From: Actinomycetota bacterium
GTDB lineage: Bacteria > Actinomycetota > Actinomycetes > Actinomycetales > Microbacteriaceae
Reading direction: 5' to 3'
Assembly: GCA_020160915.1 (NCBI GenBank)
Contig: JAIUPK010000002.1
Location: forward strand, 372,001-436,000
DNA: 64,000 nt
In this document: positions 44,944 to 55,850 of the stretch, piece after piece
Numbering within the stretch: the first letter of the stretch is position 1
Layout of the letters: each line of letters opens with the position of its first letter
Made by a program: the position numbers and the translations under genes
The notes under the pieces: model-generated
Seen by the model: the letters and a program-made list of their open reading frames with translations, nothing else
Told to the model about the DNA's origin: nothing
Database searches by the model: none

Positions 44944-46084
44944 GGATGCCCGCGGCGATGCATCCCGCGAGCACGAGCAGCGCGCCCCAGGGTGACCGAC
45001 CCCCGGGCACTAGCGCCAGTACCGGGACCAGGGCTGCCGCACCAGCACCCAGCCATCGACGCTGTAGCGCCAGCGCTCCCGCGAAGCACAGGGCGATCGT
45101 CACGGGCGCGATCCAGTAGTACGGCAGCACGAGTGGGTCGAACGCCAGTCTCGCGACCACGATCGCCAACGGGGTGAGCCACAGACCGTGGTCGGCGCGC
45201 CGGCAGAGCAGCGCCAGCCCCGCGCCCGCAATCAGGGCCACCGCGGTCTGCACGAGACGCCACGGCCACGGGAAGACATCGGCGCCGGACAGTAGCAGGT
45301 GCACGAGCGAGTCATCGTCGATTCCCCATTCCTTACCGAACATGCGGAAGGGACCGGCGATCACGAACGGGAGATAGATCACAGCGACGGTCGCGACGGC
45401 GGCGAGCCCAGCGCGAACCGGGCGGGGGCGAGCCGCGAGCAGAACCAGTGGTGCGCCCAGGACACTCCATACCTCCCAGCCTGCCGAGATCCCGAGCAGT
45501 ACACCGAACGCGACGGGTCTGCCTTCGGCGGCGAGGCATCCGGCGACGATCCAGCAGAGCGGGATCACCACCTGCGACGGATGCCCCGACCCGATCGCGC
45601 TGGGCAGGAAGACCGCCAGCCATCCGACCGCACCCACAGCCAGGGGAACGAACCGGGCGAGCCGGTTGCTCGCCCCATCCCTGGGCAGGAAGAGCACCAG
45701 CAGCAGCGAGACGGTGAGCAGATACCCGCCGATGATCGCGAATACCGACCAGCCGACAACGCCCGAGACTCCGAGCAGTGCCGCCAGGCCGTAGCCCGCA
45801 AGCTCGAACGGCCCGGCCTGCACGCCCGCGTCGGAGTACGGCAGGGTCCACTGGCCCGTCAGCAGCGCTGCCCCGGCCGGTCCGAAGCGATCGAACTCGC
45901 CCGGGGGCTGACCGCCGCCGGGCCAGACGATCGCCAGGGTGCCCACGGCGATGAGTGGCAGAAGCAGGGCGCTCAGACCGGCTGCGAGCGGCAGCCGGCT
46001 CACGAGAACCCGGGCGGTGGGTGAGCCGCGCACCGCTGAGGTCACCCGCTCGACCCCGGCCCGGAAGCGGTCGCCTGCGATCAC
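44903..46084 (-). CDS. Polyprenyl-linked glycosyltransferase-like membrane protein (GT87-like)
   Basis: The 393-residue protein has about ten membrane helices. The N-terminal external loop with PGEFDRFGPAGAALLTGQWTLPYSD resembles the Asp-containing first loop of GT-C glycosyltransferases such as DUF2029/GT87 mannosyltransferases, which use polyprenyl-phosphate sugars to build cell-envelope glycans. Family membership is tentative. It follows the IclR gene by 14 bases on the same strand and may be co-transcribed. The start is GTG at 46082-46084; the CATACT box six bases upstream suggests that it could also be leaderless. Confidence 0.6.
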   Translation of the reverse strand: MIAGDRFRAGVERVTSAVRGSPTARVLVSRLPLAAGLSALLLPLIAVGTLAIVWPGGGQPPGEFDRFGPAGAALLTGQWTLPYSDAGVQAGPFELAGYGLAALLGVSGVVGWSVFAIIGGYLLTVSLLLVLFLPRDGASNRLARFVPLAVGAVGWLAVFLPSAIGSGHPSQVVIPLCWIVAGCLAAEGRPVAFGVLLGISAGWEVWSVLGAPLVLLAARPRPVRAGLAAVATVAVIYLPFVIAGPFRMFGKEWGIDDDSLVHLLLSGADVFPWPWRLVQTAVALIAGAGLALLCRRADHGLWLTPLAIVVARLAFDPLVLPYYWIAPVTIALCFAGALALQRRWLGAGAAALVPVLALVPGGRSPWGALLVLAGCIAAGILIAARTPAEQAVR

Positions 46085-46098
46085 AGCCCCAGTATGGT

Positions 46099-46863
46099 CT
46101 AGGCCCGCCCCAGTGCGCGTGCACCCAGGGCGGCCGCCGTTGTCACGACGGTTGCGCCGAGCGCGTCGACCGCGTCATCCGTGACTCCGGAACGGAACGT
46201 GACACCGATCGCGGCGATCGGGTAGCCCTTGTGGTCGAGGGCGGCCGCACCCACCGACGAGTAGTCGGCCATGACGTCGCCCTGTTCGGCCGCCCAGCCG
46301 CGTTCGCGAGTGCGCATCAGGAGGGTGTCGAGTTCGGCGAGCGTGGCCGGCCCCGGCCCGACGCGCCGAACCAGGGAGTCGCGGGTCGGGTACAGCGCAC
46401 GGATCTGCGACGCGGGGAGGGCTGCGAGCATGGCGCGCCCGGTTGCCGTCAGGTGAGCGGGCAGCCGCACGCCCACCGAGGACACCGTCGTGGGCGCCCT
46501 GGCACCCTGCACTTTGCCGATGTAGGTGACTTCGGCGCCGGTCAGCACGGCGAGGTGGGCGACCACGGCCACCGGTGACTCGGCAACCAGCCGATCCATC
46601 AGCGGCCCGGCGAGCCGACCGAGACGTTCGGTCTGCATCGACGCCGTTCCGATTTCGACGACGAGCGCACTCAGCCCGTACGCCCGGTCTTCGGGGTAGT
46701 GCACGACGAAACCTTCGTCCATCATCACGCGCACGAGTTGGTACACGGAGGACCGCGGCATCCCGAGGTCTCGAGCCAGGGTGGATGCCCGTACCGGGCC
46801 GCTCCGGCCGGCGAGGTAGCGCAGCACGGCGAGGGTGTTGCGCGCTGCGGGTATCCGTGGCAT
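46099..46863 (-). CDS. IclR-family transcriptional regulator
   Basis: The 254-residue protein has a winged-helix domain (ARNTLAVLRYLAGRSGPVRASTLARDLGMPRSSVYQLVRVMMDEGFVVHYPEDRAYGL, residues 6-65) and the IclR effector domain (VTYIGKVQGAR, LPAHLTATGRAMLAALP, GWAAEQGDVMADYSSVGAAALDHKGYPIAAIGVTF). It is divergent from hutH, and the 72-base gap between them holds a CATAC-AGA-GTATG palindrome, so it probably controls histidine use. The ATG at 46861-46863 has AGGAGG upstream. Confidence 0.9.
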   Translation of the reverse strand: MPRIPAARNTLAVLRYLAGRSGPVRASTLARDLGMPRSSVYQLVRVMMDEGFVVHYPEDRAYGLSALVVEIGTASMQTERLGRLAGPLMDRLVAESPVAVVAHLAVLTGAEVTYIGKVQGARAPTTVSSVGVRLPAHLTATGRAMLAALPASQIRALYPTRDSLVRRVGPGPATLAELDTLLMRTRERGWAAEQGDVMADYSSVGAAALDHKGYPIAAIGVTFRSGVTDDAVDALGATVVTTAAALGARALGRA

Positions 46864-46884
46864 CCCGCCTCCTGTCTGAAATCT

Positions 46885-46897
46885 CATACAGAGTATG
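46885..46897. promoter_or_regulatory. Probable IclR operator
   Basis: CATAC-AGA-GTATG is a perfect 5-3-5 inverted repeat in the gap between iclR and hutH. A GTATG-GC-GTAC partial repeat overlaps it. It could serve both divergent promoters. Confidence 0.5.
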
Positions 46898-46935
46898 GCG
46901 TACACCCATCGCAGACGGGGCGCTGGAGGCGTTCA

Positions 46936-48471
46936 ATGATCCCCATGAGCGAAGTCACAGTCGGAGTCGGCCCCCTCACCGTGGCGGAGGTGATCGCCGT
47001 GGCCCGTGACGGGATGCCCGTGGTCGTGGCACCCGCGTCGATCGCGGAGATGACGGCATCTCGCGCGGTCATCGAGGCACTGGCGGAGGATCCGCAGCCC
47101 CACTACGGCATCTCGACGGGGTTCGGCGCTCTCGCCACGAAGCACATCCCGATCGAGCAGCGCTTGCAGTTGCAGCGATCCCTGGTGCGAAGCCATGCGG
47201 CGAGTTCGGGCCCGGAGGTGGAGCGCGAGGTCGTGCGGGCCACCATGCTCCTGCGCCTGTCGACGATGGCGACGGGTCGCACGGGCGTGCGACCGGAGGT
47301 CGCTCAGACCTACGCCGCCATGCTCAACGCCGACATCACTCCGATCGTCGGCGAGTACGGCAGTCTCGGGTGCTCCGGCGACCTGGCGCCGCTCGCGCAC
47401 TGCGCGCTGGCGGCGATGGGCGAGGGCAGCGTCCGAGTGGATGGCGCGGTACTCGCCGCCGCCGACGCCCTTGCGGCCGCGGGCATCGAGCCCCTCGTGC
47501 TACGGGAGAAGGAGGGGCTCGCCCTCATCAATGGAACCGACGGGATGCTCGGGATGCTCGCCATCGCCATCGGCGACCTCGACGATCTGCTGGACACTGC
47601 CGACCTCGCAGCGGCGATGAGCGTCGAGGGCCTCGCGGGCACCGATGCCGTGTTCGCCAGCGACCTTCAGGCACTGCGACCGCATCCCGGTCAGGCGACC
47701 AGCGCCGCGCACATGCGCACCGTGCTCGGGGACTCCGGCGTGATCGCCGCACATCGTGCCACCGGGTTCACCCGGGTGCAGGACGCGTACTCACTGCGCT
47801 GCGCCCCCCAGGTGCACGGTGCCGCCCGCGACACCGTCGCTCACGCTCGCCGGGTGGCAGCAATCGAACTCGCGAGCGCCATCGACAATCCGGTCGTGAC
47901 GCTCGACGGTCGAGTCGAATCGAACGGCAACTTCCACGGTGCGCCGGTCGGCTACGTGCTCGACTTCCTCGCGATCGTCACGGCGGATGTCGCGAGCATG
48001 AGCGAGAGGCGTACCGACAGGTTTCTCGACAAGTCGCGCAATGGCGGGCTCAACCCGTTCCTGGCCCATGATCCGGGGGTCGATTCCGGTCACATGATCG
48101 CCCAGTACACGCAGGCGGGAATCGTGAGCGAGCTGAAGCGCCTTGCGGCGCCGGCATCCGTCGACTCCATCCCCACCAGCGCCATGCAGGAGGACCACGT
48201 GTCGATGGGCTGGAGCGCAGCACGCAAGCTGCGCCGCAGCATTGACGGTCTGCAGCGGGTGCTCGCGATCGAGCTCATGACGGCGGCCCGCGGCATCGAG
48301 ATGCGCGGCGCTCGACCGTCAACGGTGAGCGCTGCCGTCATCGGCGCGCTGCGAGAGGTCGTGCCCGGACCGGGCCCCGATCGGTACCTCGCGCTCGACA
48401 TACAGGCCGCCGTCGACGCGGTCGTCAACGGAACACTGCTCGCAGCAAGCGGGATTGGAGCAACACGATGA
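46936..48471 (+). CDS. hutH: Histidine ammonia-lyase
   Basis: The 511-residue enzyme converts histidine to urocanate and ammonia. The MIO cofactor triad here is Cys146-Ser147-Gly148 in [14 protein letters not shown], rather than Ala-Ser-Gly of the Pseudomonas enzyme. Other family blocks are [39 protein letters not shown] and [16 protein letters not shown] chose ATG at 46936, with GGAGG seven bases before; ATG at 46945 is an alternative. It is the first gene of the hut operon, with a four-base overlap with hutU. Confidence 0.95.
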   Translation: MIPMSEVTVGVGPLTVAEVIAVARDGMPVVVAPASIAEMTASRAVIEALAEDPQPHYGISTGFGALATKHIPIEQRLQLQRSLVRSHAASSGPEVEREVVRATMLLRLSTMATGRTGVRPEVAQTYAAMLNADITPIVGEYGSLGCSGDLAPLAHCALAAMGEGSVRVDGAVLAAADALAAAGIEPLVLREKEGLALINGTDGMLGMLAIAIGDLDDLLDTADLAAAMSVEGLAGTDAVFASDLQALRPHPGQATSAAHMRTVLGDSGVIAAHRATGFTRVQDAYSLRCAPQVHGAARDTVAHARRVAAIELASAIDNPVVTLDGRVESNGNFHGAPVGYVLDFLAIVTADVASMSERRTDRFLDKSRNGGLNPFLAHDPGVDSGHMIAQYTQAGIVSELKRLAAPASVDSIPTSAMQEDHVSMGWSAARKLRRSIDGLQRVLAIELMTAARGIEMRGARPSTVSAAVIGALREVVPGPGPDRYLALDIQAAVDAVVNGTLLAASGIGATR

Positions 48472-50102
48472 TCACAGCGCACCGAGGCTCGACGCTTCAC
48501 ACACTCGGCTGGCCGCAGGAAGCGGCTCTGCGGATGCTGCAGAACAACCTCGATCCCGAAGTGGCGGAGCATCCCGAGAGCCTCGTCGTCTACGGCGGCA
48601 CCGGCAAGGCCGCCCGTGACTGGCCGAGCTATCACGCGATCGTCAGAACGCTGGAGACGCTCAGGGGTGACGAGACACTGCTCGTGCAGTCCGGCAAGCC
48701 GGTCGGCGTGATGCAGACCCACGAGTGGGCACCGCGGGTGCTGCTGGCCAACTCGAACCTCGTGGGCGACTGGGCCAACTGGGACGAGTTCCGTCGCCTC
48801 GAGCAACTGGGTCTCACGATGTACGGCCAGATGACGGCGGGCTCGTGGATCTACATCGGCACGCAGGGCATCCTTCAGGGCACCTTCGAAACCTTCTCGG
48901 CCGTCGCCGAGAAGAAGTTCGGTGGCACCCTCGCCGGCACGATAACGCTGACGGCGGGTCTGGGCGGCATGGGTGGCGCCCAGCCGCTGGCGGTGACCAT
49001 GAACGGCGGGGTTGCGATCTGCGTGGATGTCGACGCGAGCCGCATCTCGCGCCGCATCCAGCACGGCTACCTCGACGTCGCGGCCGACAGCCTCGATCAT
49101 GCGCTCGAGCTGGCATACGGGGCGAGGGATGCCAGAAGACCCCTGTCGATCGGAGTGCTCGGCAACGCGGCATCCGTCGTGCCCGAACTGCTCGCGCGGG
49201 GCGCCCAGATCGACATCGTCACCGATCAGACGAGTGCCCACGACCCGCTGGCCTATCTGCCGCTCGGGGTCGAGTTCGACCAGTGGGAGACCGAGCGGGG
49301 CAAGGAGGGGTTCGCGCAGCGCGCGCGGGAGTCGATGGCGGTGCACGTCGAGGCGATGGTGGGATTCCAGCGCGCGGGCGCCGAGGTGTTCGACTACGGC
49401 AACAACATCCGCACCGAGGCGCTCGCCGCGGGGTATGCGGATGCGTTCGCCTTCCCGGGGTTCGTGCCCGCCTACATCCGCCCGCTGTTCGCGGAGGGCA
49501 AGGGCCCGTTCCGCTGGGCGGCCCTCAGCGGGGAGGCGAGCGACATCGCGAAGACCGACCGAGCCGTGCTGGAGCTGTTCCCCGAGAATCGATCCCTGCA
49601 GCGGTGGATTCCGCTGGCTCAGCAGCGCGTGCACTTCCAGGGGTTGCCCGCGCGCATCTGCTGGCTGGGCTACGGCGAGCGTGACGTGGCTGGCGAGCGG
49701 TTCAATGACATGGTCAGATCGGGCGAGCTCGCCGCGCCCATCGTGATCGGGCGCGACCACCTCGACTCGGGGTCGGTGGCCAGCCCCTACCGCGAGACCG
49801 AAGCGATGAAGGACGGTTCAGATGCCATCGCCGACTGGCCATTGCTGAATGCCCTCGTCAACACGGCGTCGGGTGCGACCTGGGTTTCCATCCATCACGG
49901 CGGGGGCGTCGGCATGGGTCGATCCATTCACGCGGGCCAGGTGACCGTCGCCGACGGCACGGCGCTCGCGGGGGAGAAGATCGCCCGAGTGCTGACCAAT
50001 GACCCGGGCATGGGCGTGATCCGCCACGTCGATGCTGGCTACGACGAGGCGGTCGCCGTCGCGGATAGGCTCGGCGTCAGAGTTCCGATGCAGGAGGGCT
50101 GA
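48468..50102 (+). CDS. hutU: Urocanate hydratase
   Basis: The 544-residue NAD-dependent enzyme converts urocanate to imidazolonepropionate. Visible blocks are [50 protein letters not shown], the NAD-binding region [21 protein letters not shown] and the C-terminal [21 protein letters not shown]. It overlaps hutH by four bases (ATGA) and hutG by one (TGATG). Length matches the family. Confidence 0.97.
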   Translation: MITAHRGSTLHTLGWPQEAALRMLQNNLDPEVAEHPESLVVYGGTGKAARDWPSYHAIVRTLETLRGDETLLVQSGKPVGVMQTHEWAPRVLLANSNLVGDWANWDEFRRLEQLGLTMYGQMTAGSWIYIGTQGILQGTFETFSAVAEKKFGGTLAGTITLTAGLGGMGGAQPLAVTMNGGVAICVDVDASRISRRIQHGYLDVAADSLDHALELAYGARDARRPLSIGVLGNAASVVPELLARGAQIDIVTDQTSAHDPLAYLPLGVEFDQWETERGKEGFAQRARESMAVHVEAMVGFQRAGAEVFDYGNNIRTEALAAGYADAFAFPGFVPAYIRPLFAEGKGPFRWAALSGEASDIAKTDRAVLELFPENRSLQRWIPLAQQRVHFQGLPARICWLGYGERDVAGERFNDMVRSGELAAPIVIGRDHLDSGSVASPYRETEAMKDGSDAIADWPLLNALVNTASGATWVSIHHGGGVGMGRSIHAGQVTVADGTALAGEKIARVLTNDPGMGVIRHVDAGYDEAVAVADRLGVRVPMQEG

Positions 50103-50953
50103 TGCTGCCGCACGATGCACTCTGGCCGCGAGCGGGTGATTGGCCCGCGCCGGCCGCGGGCGAGCGAGCGGATGTCGCCATCATCGGTATGCCGACCTTC
50201 CGCACGTCGCTCTCGCCGACGCAAGCTCAGCTCACCCCGGGCGCGGTGCGGGAAGCGGTGCGCCGTTACAGCCTCGAGACCCCCCTGCGCATCGTCGACG
50301 CCGGCGATGCGGTCGATCCCGATGGCACGGATGCCAGCGCTTGGGTTGCAGCCGTCGACGCGCGAGTCGTCATCGCCATCGGCGGTGACAATGCCGCCAC
50401 CGTCGGGGTCGCCCTCGGTCGCTGGGGCTCGGCGATCAGCAGCGCCGGCCTCGTGACAGTCGACGCCCACCACGATCTGCGGGACGGCGTCAGCAACGGG
50501 TCTCCCGTGCGCCAGCTGCTGCACGCGGGGCTCGATGGCCACCGCGTCACGCAGGTGGGCATCGAGCCGCTGGCCAATTCGGCGGCGTATCGCGAGCGTG
50601 CCCGAGCCGCCGGCATCTCCGTCGTGAACCGTGATGTGCTGCACAGCAGGTCGATCGCCGAGGTCATGACGGAAGCACTCGATCGTGCGGCCGCCGCAGG
50701 CGGCCCCGTGCACGTCGACCTCGACGTCGACGTGTGCGACCGATCGGTCGCGCCGGCGTGCCCGGCCAGCGTTCCCGGGGGAATCACGGCGAGCGAGCTT
50801 CGCGCTGCCGCGCGGGCGGCCGGTGCTCACCCCGCGGTCACGTCCGTCGACATCACCGAGGTGGATGCCTCGGCCGACGCACCGGACGGCCGCACCGTGC
50901 GCCTCGCCGCCCTCTGCGTGCTGGAGATCATCGAGGGTGTCGCCCAGCGATGA
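50102..50953 (+). CDS. hutG: Formimidoylglutamase-like ureohydrolase family protein
   Basis: The 283-residue protein has the ureohydrolase fold with [10 protein letters not shown] (D121, H123, D125) and [13 protein letters not shown] (D206, D208). The first motif is GGDNA, so the His normally ligating manganese A (GGDH or GGGH) is replaced by Asn97. In the hut operon it should cleave N-formimidoyl-glutamate to glutamate and formamide. Position in the operon is the main ground for the assignment. The start overlaps the hutU stop. Confidence 0.8.
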   Translation: MLPHDALWPRAGDWPAPAAGERADVAIIGMPTFRTSLSPTQAQLTPGAVREAVRRYSLETPLRIVDAGDAVDPDGTDASAWVAAVDARVVIAIGGDNAATVGVALGRWGSAISSAGLVTVDAHHDLRDGVSNGSPVRQLLHAGLDGHRVTQVGIEPLANSAAYRERARAAGISVVNRDVLHSRSIAEVMTEALDRAAAAGGPVHVDLDVDVCDRSVAPACPASVPGGITASELRAAARAAGAHPAVTSVDITEVDASADAPDGRTVRLAALCVLEIIEGVAQR

Positions 50954-52134
50954 CGACAGTACTCATCGACGACATCGCGCTGCTCGTCACCCACGACGAG
51001 GAGCGGCCCGAGGTGCGCGAAGCCGCGCTTCTCGTCGAGGACGGCGTCGTCGCGTGGTGGGGGGAGGCGGCGTCGGCGCCGAGCGCCGATACGCGCATCG
51101 ACGCGGCGGGGGGCTGCGTCATCCCGGGCTTCGTCGACAGCCACAGCCACGTCGTGTTCGCGGGGGATCGCGCCGACGAGTTCGAGGCCCGGATGGCCGG
51201 CCGCAGCTATGAGGCGGGTGGCATTCGCCGCACGGTGCGGCTCACGCGCGAGGCGTCGGACGAGCAGCTGCTCGCCACCGCGACGCGACTGGTGGCCGAG
51301 GCGCGCGCTCAAGGCACGACGACCATGGAGATCAAGAGCGGCTACGGGCTCACGGTCGCCGATGAACTGCGCAGTGTCAGGCTGGCCGCGACGCTGACGA
51401 CTGAGGTGACGTTCCTCGGTGCGCACGTGGTGCCCGAGGGCGACCGCGACGAGTACCTCGACCTGGTCACCGGCGAGATGCTGGATGCCAGCGCACCCCA
51501 CTGCCGGTGGATCGACGTGTTCTGCGAGGCTGGGGCATTCACGGTCGACGAGAGCCGCCGCATCCTCGAGGCAGGTATCGCGAAGGGACTCGGCGCCCGA
51601 GTTCATGCGGGTCAGCTCGGGCTCTCCGACGGGGTGCGTCTCGCCGTCGAACTCGGAGCCGCGAGCGTCGATCACTGCACGTTCCTCTCCGACGGCGACG
51701 TCGAGGCGCTGGCCGGCAGCGACACCGTGGCGACCCTCCTACCCGGGGTCGAGTTCTCGACGAGACAGCCCTGGCCGGATGCCCGTCGCCTCCTCGACGC
51801 CGGTGCAACGGTCGCGCTCGCGAGCGACTGCAACCCGGGCTCGAGCTTCACCACGTCGATGCCGCTCATGGTCGCGTTCGCCGTGCGTGACATGGGAATG
51901 ACGCCCGCTGAAGCGCTGTGGGCGTCCACGGCAGGCGGCGCGGCCGCCCTGCGTCGCGACGATATCGGCCACCTGCGGGTCGGCGCGCGAGCGGATCTCG
52001 CGATTCTCGATGCGCCCAGCTACGTTCATCTCGCGTACCGTCCGGGAGTGCCCCTCGTGCGCCGGGTTCTGAGCTCGGAACGGCGCGACACGCCCGGGTT
52101 GCAGCAAATGCAGGAGTATGGCAAACTCGTCTAG
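50950..52134 (+). CDS. hutI: Imidazolonepropionase
   Basis: The 394-residue amidohydrolase converts imidazolonepropionate to N-formimidoyl-glutamate. Metal motifs are [12 protein letters not shown] (two His), [19 protein letters not shown] and the SDCNPGSS Asp. The substrate-binding segment [20 protein letters not shown] is typical. ATG at 50950 overlaps hutG by four bases. It is the last hut gene; the order hutH-U-G-I provides a full five-carbon route to glutamate. Confidence 0.95.
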   Translation: MTTVLIDDIALLVTHDEERPEVREAALLVEDGVVAWWGEAASAPSADTRIDAAGGCVIPGFVDSHSHVVFAGDRADEFEARMAGRSYEAGGIRRTVRLTREASDEQLLATATRLVAEARAQGTTTMEIKSGYGLTVADELRSVRLAATLTTEVTFLGAHVVPEGDRDEYLDLVTGEMLDASAPHCRWIDVFCEAGAFTVDESRRILEAGIAKGLGARVHAGQLGLSDGVRLAVELGAASVDHCTFLSDGDVEALAGSDTVATLLPGVEFSTRQPWPDARRLLDAGATVALASDCNPGSSFTTSMPLMVAFAVRDMGMTPAEALWASTAGGAAALRRDDIGHLRVGARADLAILDAPSYVHLAYRPGVPLVRRVLSSERRDTPGLQQMQEYGKLV

Positions 52135-52254
52135 TTCAACACTTCGCCGCTTCGCGCGTGCGGATCACTCCCAGGTTGTGCATAGACCCGCTCCAAGAGC
52201 GAGAGTCTAGGCCGCAGGGGGCAGAACGAAGCTCAATCACCTCTCGCTGTGTTT

Positions 52255-52323
52255 GTGCACAGCTGCGCTGTTTACTGCGGTGCTGTGCACTGCTGTGCAA
52301 GGCGGGGGTTGATCACATTGACA
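52255..52323 (+). promoter_or_regulatory. S10 operon leader: hairpin, short repeats and TTGACA
   Basis: GTGCACAGC (52255-52263) pairs with GCTGTGCAC (52282-52290), a 9-bp stem over 18 bases. The second arm is part of a tandem repeat of TGCTGTGCA (52281-52300). TTGACA is at 52318-52323 but only a weak TAGCAA is found 16 bases further on, so the promoter assignment is uncertain. Confidence 0.45.
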
Positions 52324-52369
52324 CATAAACAGTGGTGCGTAGCAACAAAACACAGAAGGTGAGTCCGTT

Positions 52370-52678
52370 ATGGCGGGACAGAAGATCCGCATTCGACTGA
52401 AGTCGTATGACCACGAGGTCATCGACTCGTCGGCGCGCAAGATCGTCGACACGGTTACCCGTGCTGGTGCAACGGTTGTCGGCCCCGTGCCGCTGCCGAC
52501 GGAGAAGAACATCATCGCGGTGATCCGTTCTCCCCATAAGTACAAGGACAGCCGCGAGCACTTCGAGAAGCGCACCCACAAGCGGCTCATCGACATCATC
52601 GACCCGACGCCCAAGGCTGTCGACTCGCTCATGCGTCTCGACCTGCCGGCCGACGTCAACATCGAGATCAAGCTCTAG
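52370..52678 (+). CDS. rpsJ: 30S ribosomal protein S10
   Basis: The 102-residue protein begins [29 protein letters not shown] and contains [39 protein letters not shown], the standard S10 sequence. It is a small-subunit head protein and, with NusB, an antitermination factor. The ATG follows GAAGGTGAG. It opens the S10 cluster. Confidence 0.98.
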   Translation: MAGQKIRIRLKSYDHEVIDSSARKIVDTVTRAGATVVGPVPLPTEKNIIAVIRSPHKYKDSREHFEKRTHKRLIDIIDPTPKAVDSLMRLDLPADVNIEIKL

Positions 52679-52689
52679 GAATCACGACC

Positions 52690-53340
52690 ATGTCAACTAC
52701 TAAGACCACCAAGGGTCTGCTGGGCAAGAAGCTCGGCATGACGCAGGTCTGGGACGCGAACAACAAGCTCGTTCCCGTGACCGTCGTCGAGATCACCCCC
52801 AACGTCGTGACGCAGCTGCGCACCCCCGAGGTCGACGGCTACAGCGCCGTGCAGATCGCCTACGGCCAGATCGACCCGCGCAAGGTGACGAAGCCCCTCA
52901 CCGGCCACTTCGAGAAGGCCGGCGTCACGCCGCGCCGTCACCTCACCGAGCTGCGCACTGCGGATGCCGCCGAGTACAGCCTCGGCCAGGAGCTCACGGT
53001 CGACATCTTCGAGCCCGGCAAGAAGGTCGACGTCGTCGGCACCAGCAAGGGCAAGGGATTCGCCGGTGTCATGAAGCGCCACAACTTCAAGGGTGTGTCG
53101 GCGAGCCACGGTTCGCACCGCAACCACCGCAAGCCCGGCTCGATCGGCGCATCCTCGACCCCCAGCCGTGTCTTCAAGGGCATGCGCATGGCGGGCCGCA
53201 TGGGTGGCGACCGCGTCACCGTGCTCAACCTGACCGTCCACTCGGTCGACCTCGAGAAGGGCATCCTGCTCGTCAAGGGCGCCGTGCCCGGTGCTCGTGG
53301 TCGTATCGTCTTCGTTCGCAACGCAGTGAAGGGAGCGTAA
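52690..53340 (+). CDS. rplC: 50S ribosomal protein L3
   Basis: The 216-residue protein has [53 protein letters not shown] and [18 protein letters not shown], typical of L3, which sits at the peptidyl transferase centre. The gene starts 11 bases after rpsJ. Confidence 0.98.
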   Translation: MSTTKTTKGLLGKKLGMTQVWDANNKLVPVTVVEITPNVVTQLRTPEVDGYSAVQIAYGQIDPRKVTKPLTGHFEKAGVTPRRHLTELRTADAAEYSLGQELTVDIFEPGKKVDVVGTSKGKGFAGVMKRHNFKGVSASHGSHRNHRKPGSIGASSTPSRVFKGMRMAGRMGGDRVTVLNLTVHSVDLEKGILLVKGAVPGARGRIVFVRNAVKGA

Positions 53341-53345
53341 GGCTC

Positions 53346-54002
53346 ATGGCTAACGCTTCAATCGACGTCATCAACGCCAACGGCACGAAGGTCACCTCAC
53401 TCGACCTTCCCGCCGAGGTGTTCGATGTGCAGACCAACGTGCCGCTCATCCACCAGGTCGTCGTCGCCCAGCGCGCCGCCGCTCGCCAGGGAACGCACAA
53501 CACGCTGCGTCGCGGCGAGGTCTCCGGTGCCGGCCGCAAGCCCTTCAAGCAGAAGGGAACCGGTCGCGCTCGTCAGGGCTCGATCCGCGCCCCTCAGATG
53601 AAGGGTGGTGGCATCGTGCACGGTCCGCACCCGCGTGACTACTCGCAGCGCACCCCCAAGAAGATGATCGCCGCCGCTCTGCGTGGTGCTCTCTCCGACC
53701 GGGCCCGTGGCGAGCGCCTGCACGTCATCGACTCGCTGTCGGTCGGCAACGTTCCCTCCACCCGCGCCGTCGCAGCCCTGCTTGCCGACATCGCGCCCAG
53801 CAAGAACGTGCTCATCGTGCTCCAGCGTGAAGACGAGGTGAGCTACAAGAGCGTGCGCAACCTGTCGACCGTTCACGTGCTGCCCTTCGACCAGCTCAAC
53901 GCTTACGACGTTCTGGTGAGTGACGACATCGTCTTCACCCAGGGCGCTTACGAGGCCTTTGTGGCCTGGAACACCAAGGCCAAGGAAGAGGTCAGCGCAT
54001 GA
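53346..54002 (+). CDS. rplD: 50S ribosomal protein L4
   Basis: The 218-residue protein contains [59 protein letters not shown], the exit-tunnel loop of L4. In E. coli L4 also represses the S10 operon; a similar loop acting on the leader here is unproven. It overlaps rplW by four bases. Confidence 0.98.
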   Translation: MANASIDVINANGTKVTSLDLPAEVFDVQTNVPLIHQVVVAQRAAARQGTHNTLRRGEVSGAGRKPFKQKGTGRARQGSIRAPQMKGGGIVHGPHPRDYSQRTPKKMIAAALRGALSDRARGERLHVIDSLSVGNVPSTRAVAALLADIAPSKNVLIVLQREDEVSYKSVRNLSTVHVLPFDQLNAYDVLVSDDIVFTQGAYEAFVAWNTKAKEEVSA

Positions 54003-54301
54003 GCGCCACCACGTACAAGGATCCCCGCGACATCATCATCGCCCCGGTCGTCTCCGAGAAGAGCTACAGCCTGATCGATGACGGCAAGTACACCTTCGTG
54101 GTGGACCCCCGTGCCAACAAGACCGAGATCAAGCTCGCCATCGAGAAGATCTTCGATGTCAAGGTCGGCTCGGTCAACACTCTGAACCGCACGGGCAAGA
54201 CCCGTCGCACCAAGTTCGGACTCGGTAAGCGCAAGGACACCAAGCGTGCGATCGTCACGCTCAAGTCCGGTTCCATCGACATCTTCACGGCTGTCGGCTA
54301 G
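53999..54301 (+). CDS. rplW: 50S ribosomal protein L23
   Basis: The 100-residue protein includes [50 protein letters not shown] and [16 protein letters not shown]23 is at the tunnel exit and contacts trigger factor and SRP. It overlaps rplD by four bases. Confidence 0.98.
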   Translation: MSATTYKDPRDIIIAPVVSEKSYSLIDDGKYTFVVDPRANKTEIKLAIEKIFDVKVGSVNTLNRTGKTRRTKFGLGKRKDTKRAIVTLKSGSIDIFTAVG

Positions 54302-54318
54302 GGACCGAGGAGAAAATC

Positions 54319-55158
54319 ATGGCTATTCGCAAGTACAAGCCCACGACCCCCGGTCGTCGCGGTTCCTCGGTTGCAGACTTCGCTGAGATCACGCGCTCGA
54401 CCCCGGAGAAGTCGCTGCTGCGTCCGCTGCCCAAGACGGGTGGCCGCAACAACGCCGGTCGCATCACGACGCGTCACATCGGTGGTGGCCACAAGCGCCA
54501 GTACCGCGTGATCGACTTCAAGCGCAACGACAAGGACGGCGTCAACGCCAAGGTCGCCGAGATCGAGTACGACCCGAACCGCACGGCGCGCATTGCGCTG
54601 CTGCACTTCGTGGACGGCACGAAGCGTTACATCATCGCGCCGAACAAGCTCAGCCAGGGCGACATCATCGAGTCGGGACCGTCGGCTGACATCAAGCCGG
54701 GCAACAACCTGCCGCTGAAGAACATCCCCGTCGGTACGGTCATCCACGCGATCGAGCTGCGCCCGGGCGGCGGTGCCAAGATGGCCCGTTCGGCCGGTGC
54801 ATCCGTTCGTCTGGTCGCCAAGGACGGCCCGTACGCCCAGCTGCGTCTGCCCTCGGGCGAGATCCGCAACGTGGATGTGCGCTGCCGCGCCACCATCGGC
54901 GAGGTCGGCAACGCCGAGCAGTCGAACATCAACTGGGGCAAGGCCGGCCGTATGCGCTGGAAGGGCGTGCGCCCGACTGTTCGTGGTGTCGCCATGAACC
55001 CGGTCGACCACCCGCACGGTGGTGGTGAGGGCAAGACGTCCGGTGGACGTCACCCCGTCACCCCCTGGGGCCAGAAGGAAGGCCGCACCCGCAAGCGCAA
55101 GCTCGCCAGTGACCAGTTCATCGTTCGTCGACGCAACGTCGGCAAGAAGCGCAAGTAG
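54319..55158 (+). CDS. rplB: 50S ribosomal protein L2
   Basis: The 279-residue protein has [55 protein letters not shown] and [26 protein letters not shown], with the conserved His of the peptidyl transferase region. GGGACCGAGGAG precedes the ATG. Confidence 0.98.
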   Translation: MAIRKYKPTTPGRRGSSVADFAEITRSTPEKSLLRPLPKTGGRNNAGRITTRHIGGGHKRQYRVIDFKRNDKDGVNAKVAEIEYDPNRTARIALLHFVDGTKRYIIAPNKLSQGDIIESGPSADIKPGNNLPLKNIPVGTVIHAIELRPGGGAKMARSAGASVRLVAKDGPYAQLRLPSGEIRNVDVRCRATIGEVGNAEQSNINWGKAGRMRWKGVRPTVRGVAMNPVDHPHGGGEGKTSGGRHPVTPWGQKEGRTRKRKLASDQFIVRRRNVGKKRK

Positions 55159-55170
55159 GAGAGTCAGAAG

Positions 55171-55452
55171 ATGCCACGCAGTCTGAAGAAGGGCCCCTTC
55201 GTCGACGACCACCTGCTGCAGAAGGTCGTTAAGGCGAACGAGGCCGGCAACAAGAACGTGATCAAGACCTGGTCGCGCCGCTCGATGATCATCCCGGCAA
55301 TGCTGGGTCACACCATCGCGGTGCACGACGGTCGCAAGCACATCCCGGTGTTCGTCACCGAGACCATGGTGGGCCACAAGCTCGGCGAGTTCTCGCCCAC
55401 CCGCACCTTCCGTGGACACGAGAAGGATGACAAGAAGGGTCGTCGTCGCTAA
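55171..55452 (+). CDS. rpsS: 30S ribosomal protein S19
   Basis: The 93-residue protein starts [19 protein letters not shown] and contains [51 protein letters not shown]. It works in the head of the small subunit. Its stop overlaps the rplV start (TAATG). Confidence 0.98.
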   Translation: MPRSLKKGPFVDDHLLQKVVKANEAGNKNVIKTWSRRSMIIPAMLGHTIAVHDGRKHIPVFVTETMVGHKLGEFSPTRTFRGHEKDDKKGRRR

Positions 55453-55850
55453 TGGTCGAATCAATCGCCCGCGTGAAGCACATCCGCGTCACGCCCACCA
55501 AGGCCCGCCGTGTCGTCAACCTGATCCGCGGCAAGCAGGCTCAGGAGGCTCTGGCCATCCTGAAGTTCGCACCGCAGGGTGCGAGCGAGCCGGTGTACAA
55601 GCTCGTCGCCTCCGCGATCGCCAATGCGCGTGTCAAGGCGGATGCCTCGAACAGCTACCTCGACGAGCAGGATCTGTTCGTCGCCCGCGCGTTCGTCGAC
55701 GAGGGCACCACCCTGAAGCGGTTCCAGCCGCGTGCTCAGGGCCGCGCCTTCCAGATCCTCAAGCGCACCAGCCACATCACGATCGTGCTGGCCACGCCCG
55801 ACCACATCGCCGAGCCGGCCGCCAAGGCCGAGAAGGCAGGGAAGAAGTAA
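55452..55850 (+). CDS. rplV: 50S ribosomal protein L22
   Basis: The 132-residue protein contains [46 protein letters not shown] and [23 protein letters not shown], the tunnel loop region of L22. A short Ala/Lys-rich tail ([13 protein letters not shown]) follows. The stop overlaps rpsC by one base. Confidence 0.98.
   Translation: MVESIARVKHIRVTPTKARRVVNLIRGKQAQEALAILKFAPQGASEPVYKLVASAIANARVKADASNSYLDEQDLFVARAFVDEGTTLKRFQPRAQGRAFQILKRTSHITIVLATPDHIAEPAAKAEKAGKK

Noticed and set aside
46699-46935. Longer N-terminus for hutH
   Set aside because: The extra codons lie in the iclR promoter region and antisense to iclR. ATG at 46936 has GGAGG and matches the family start.
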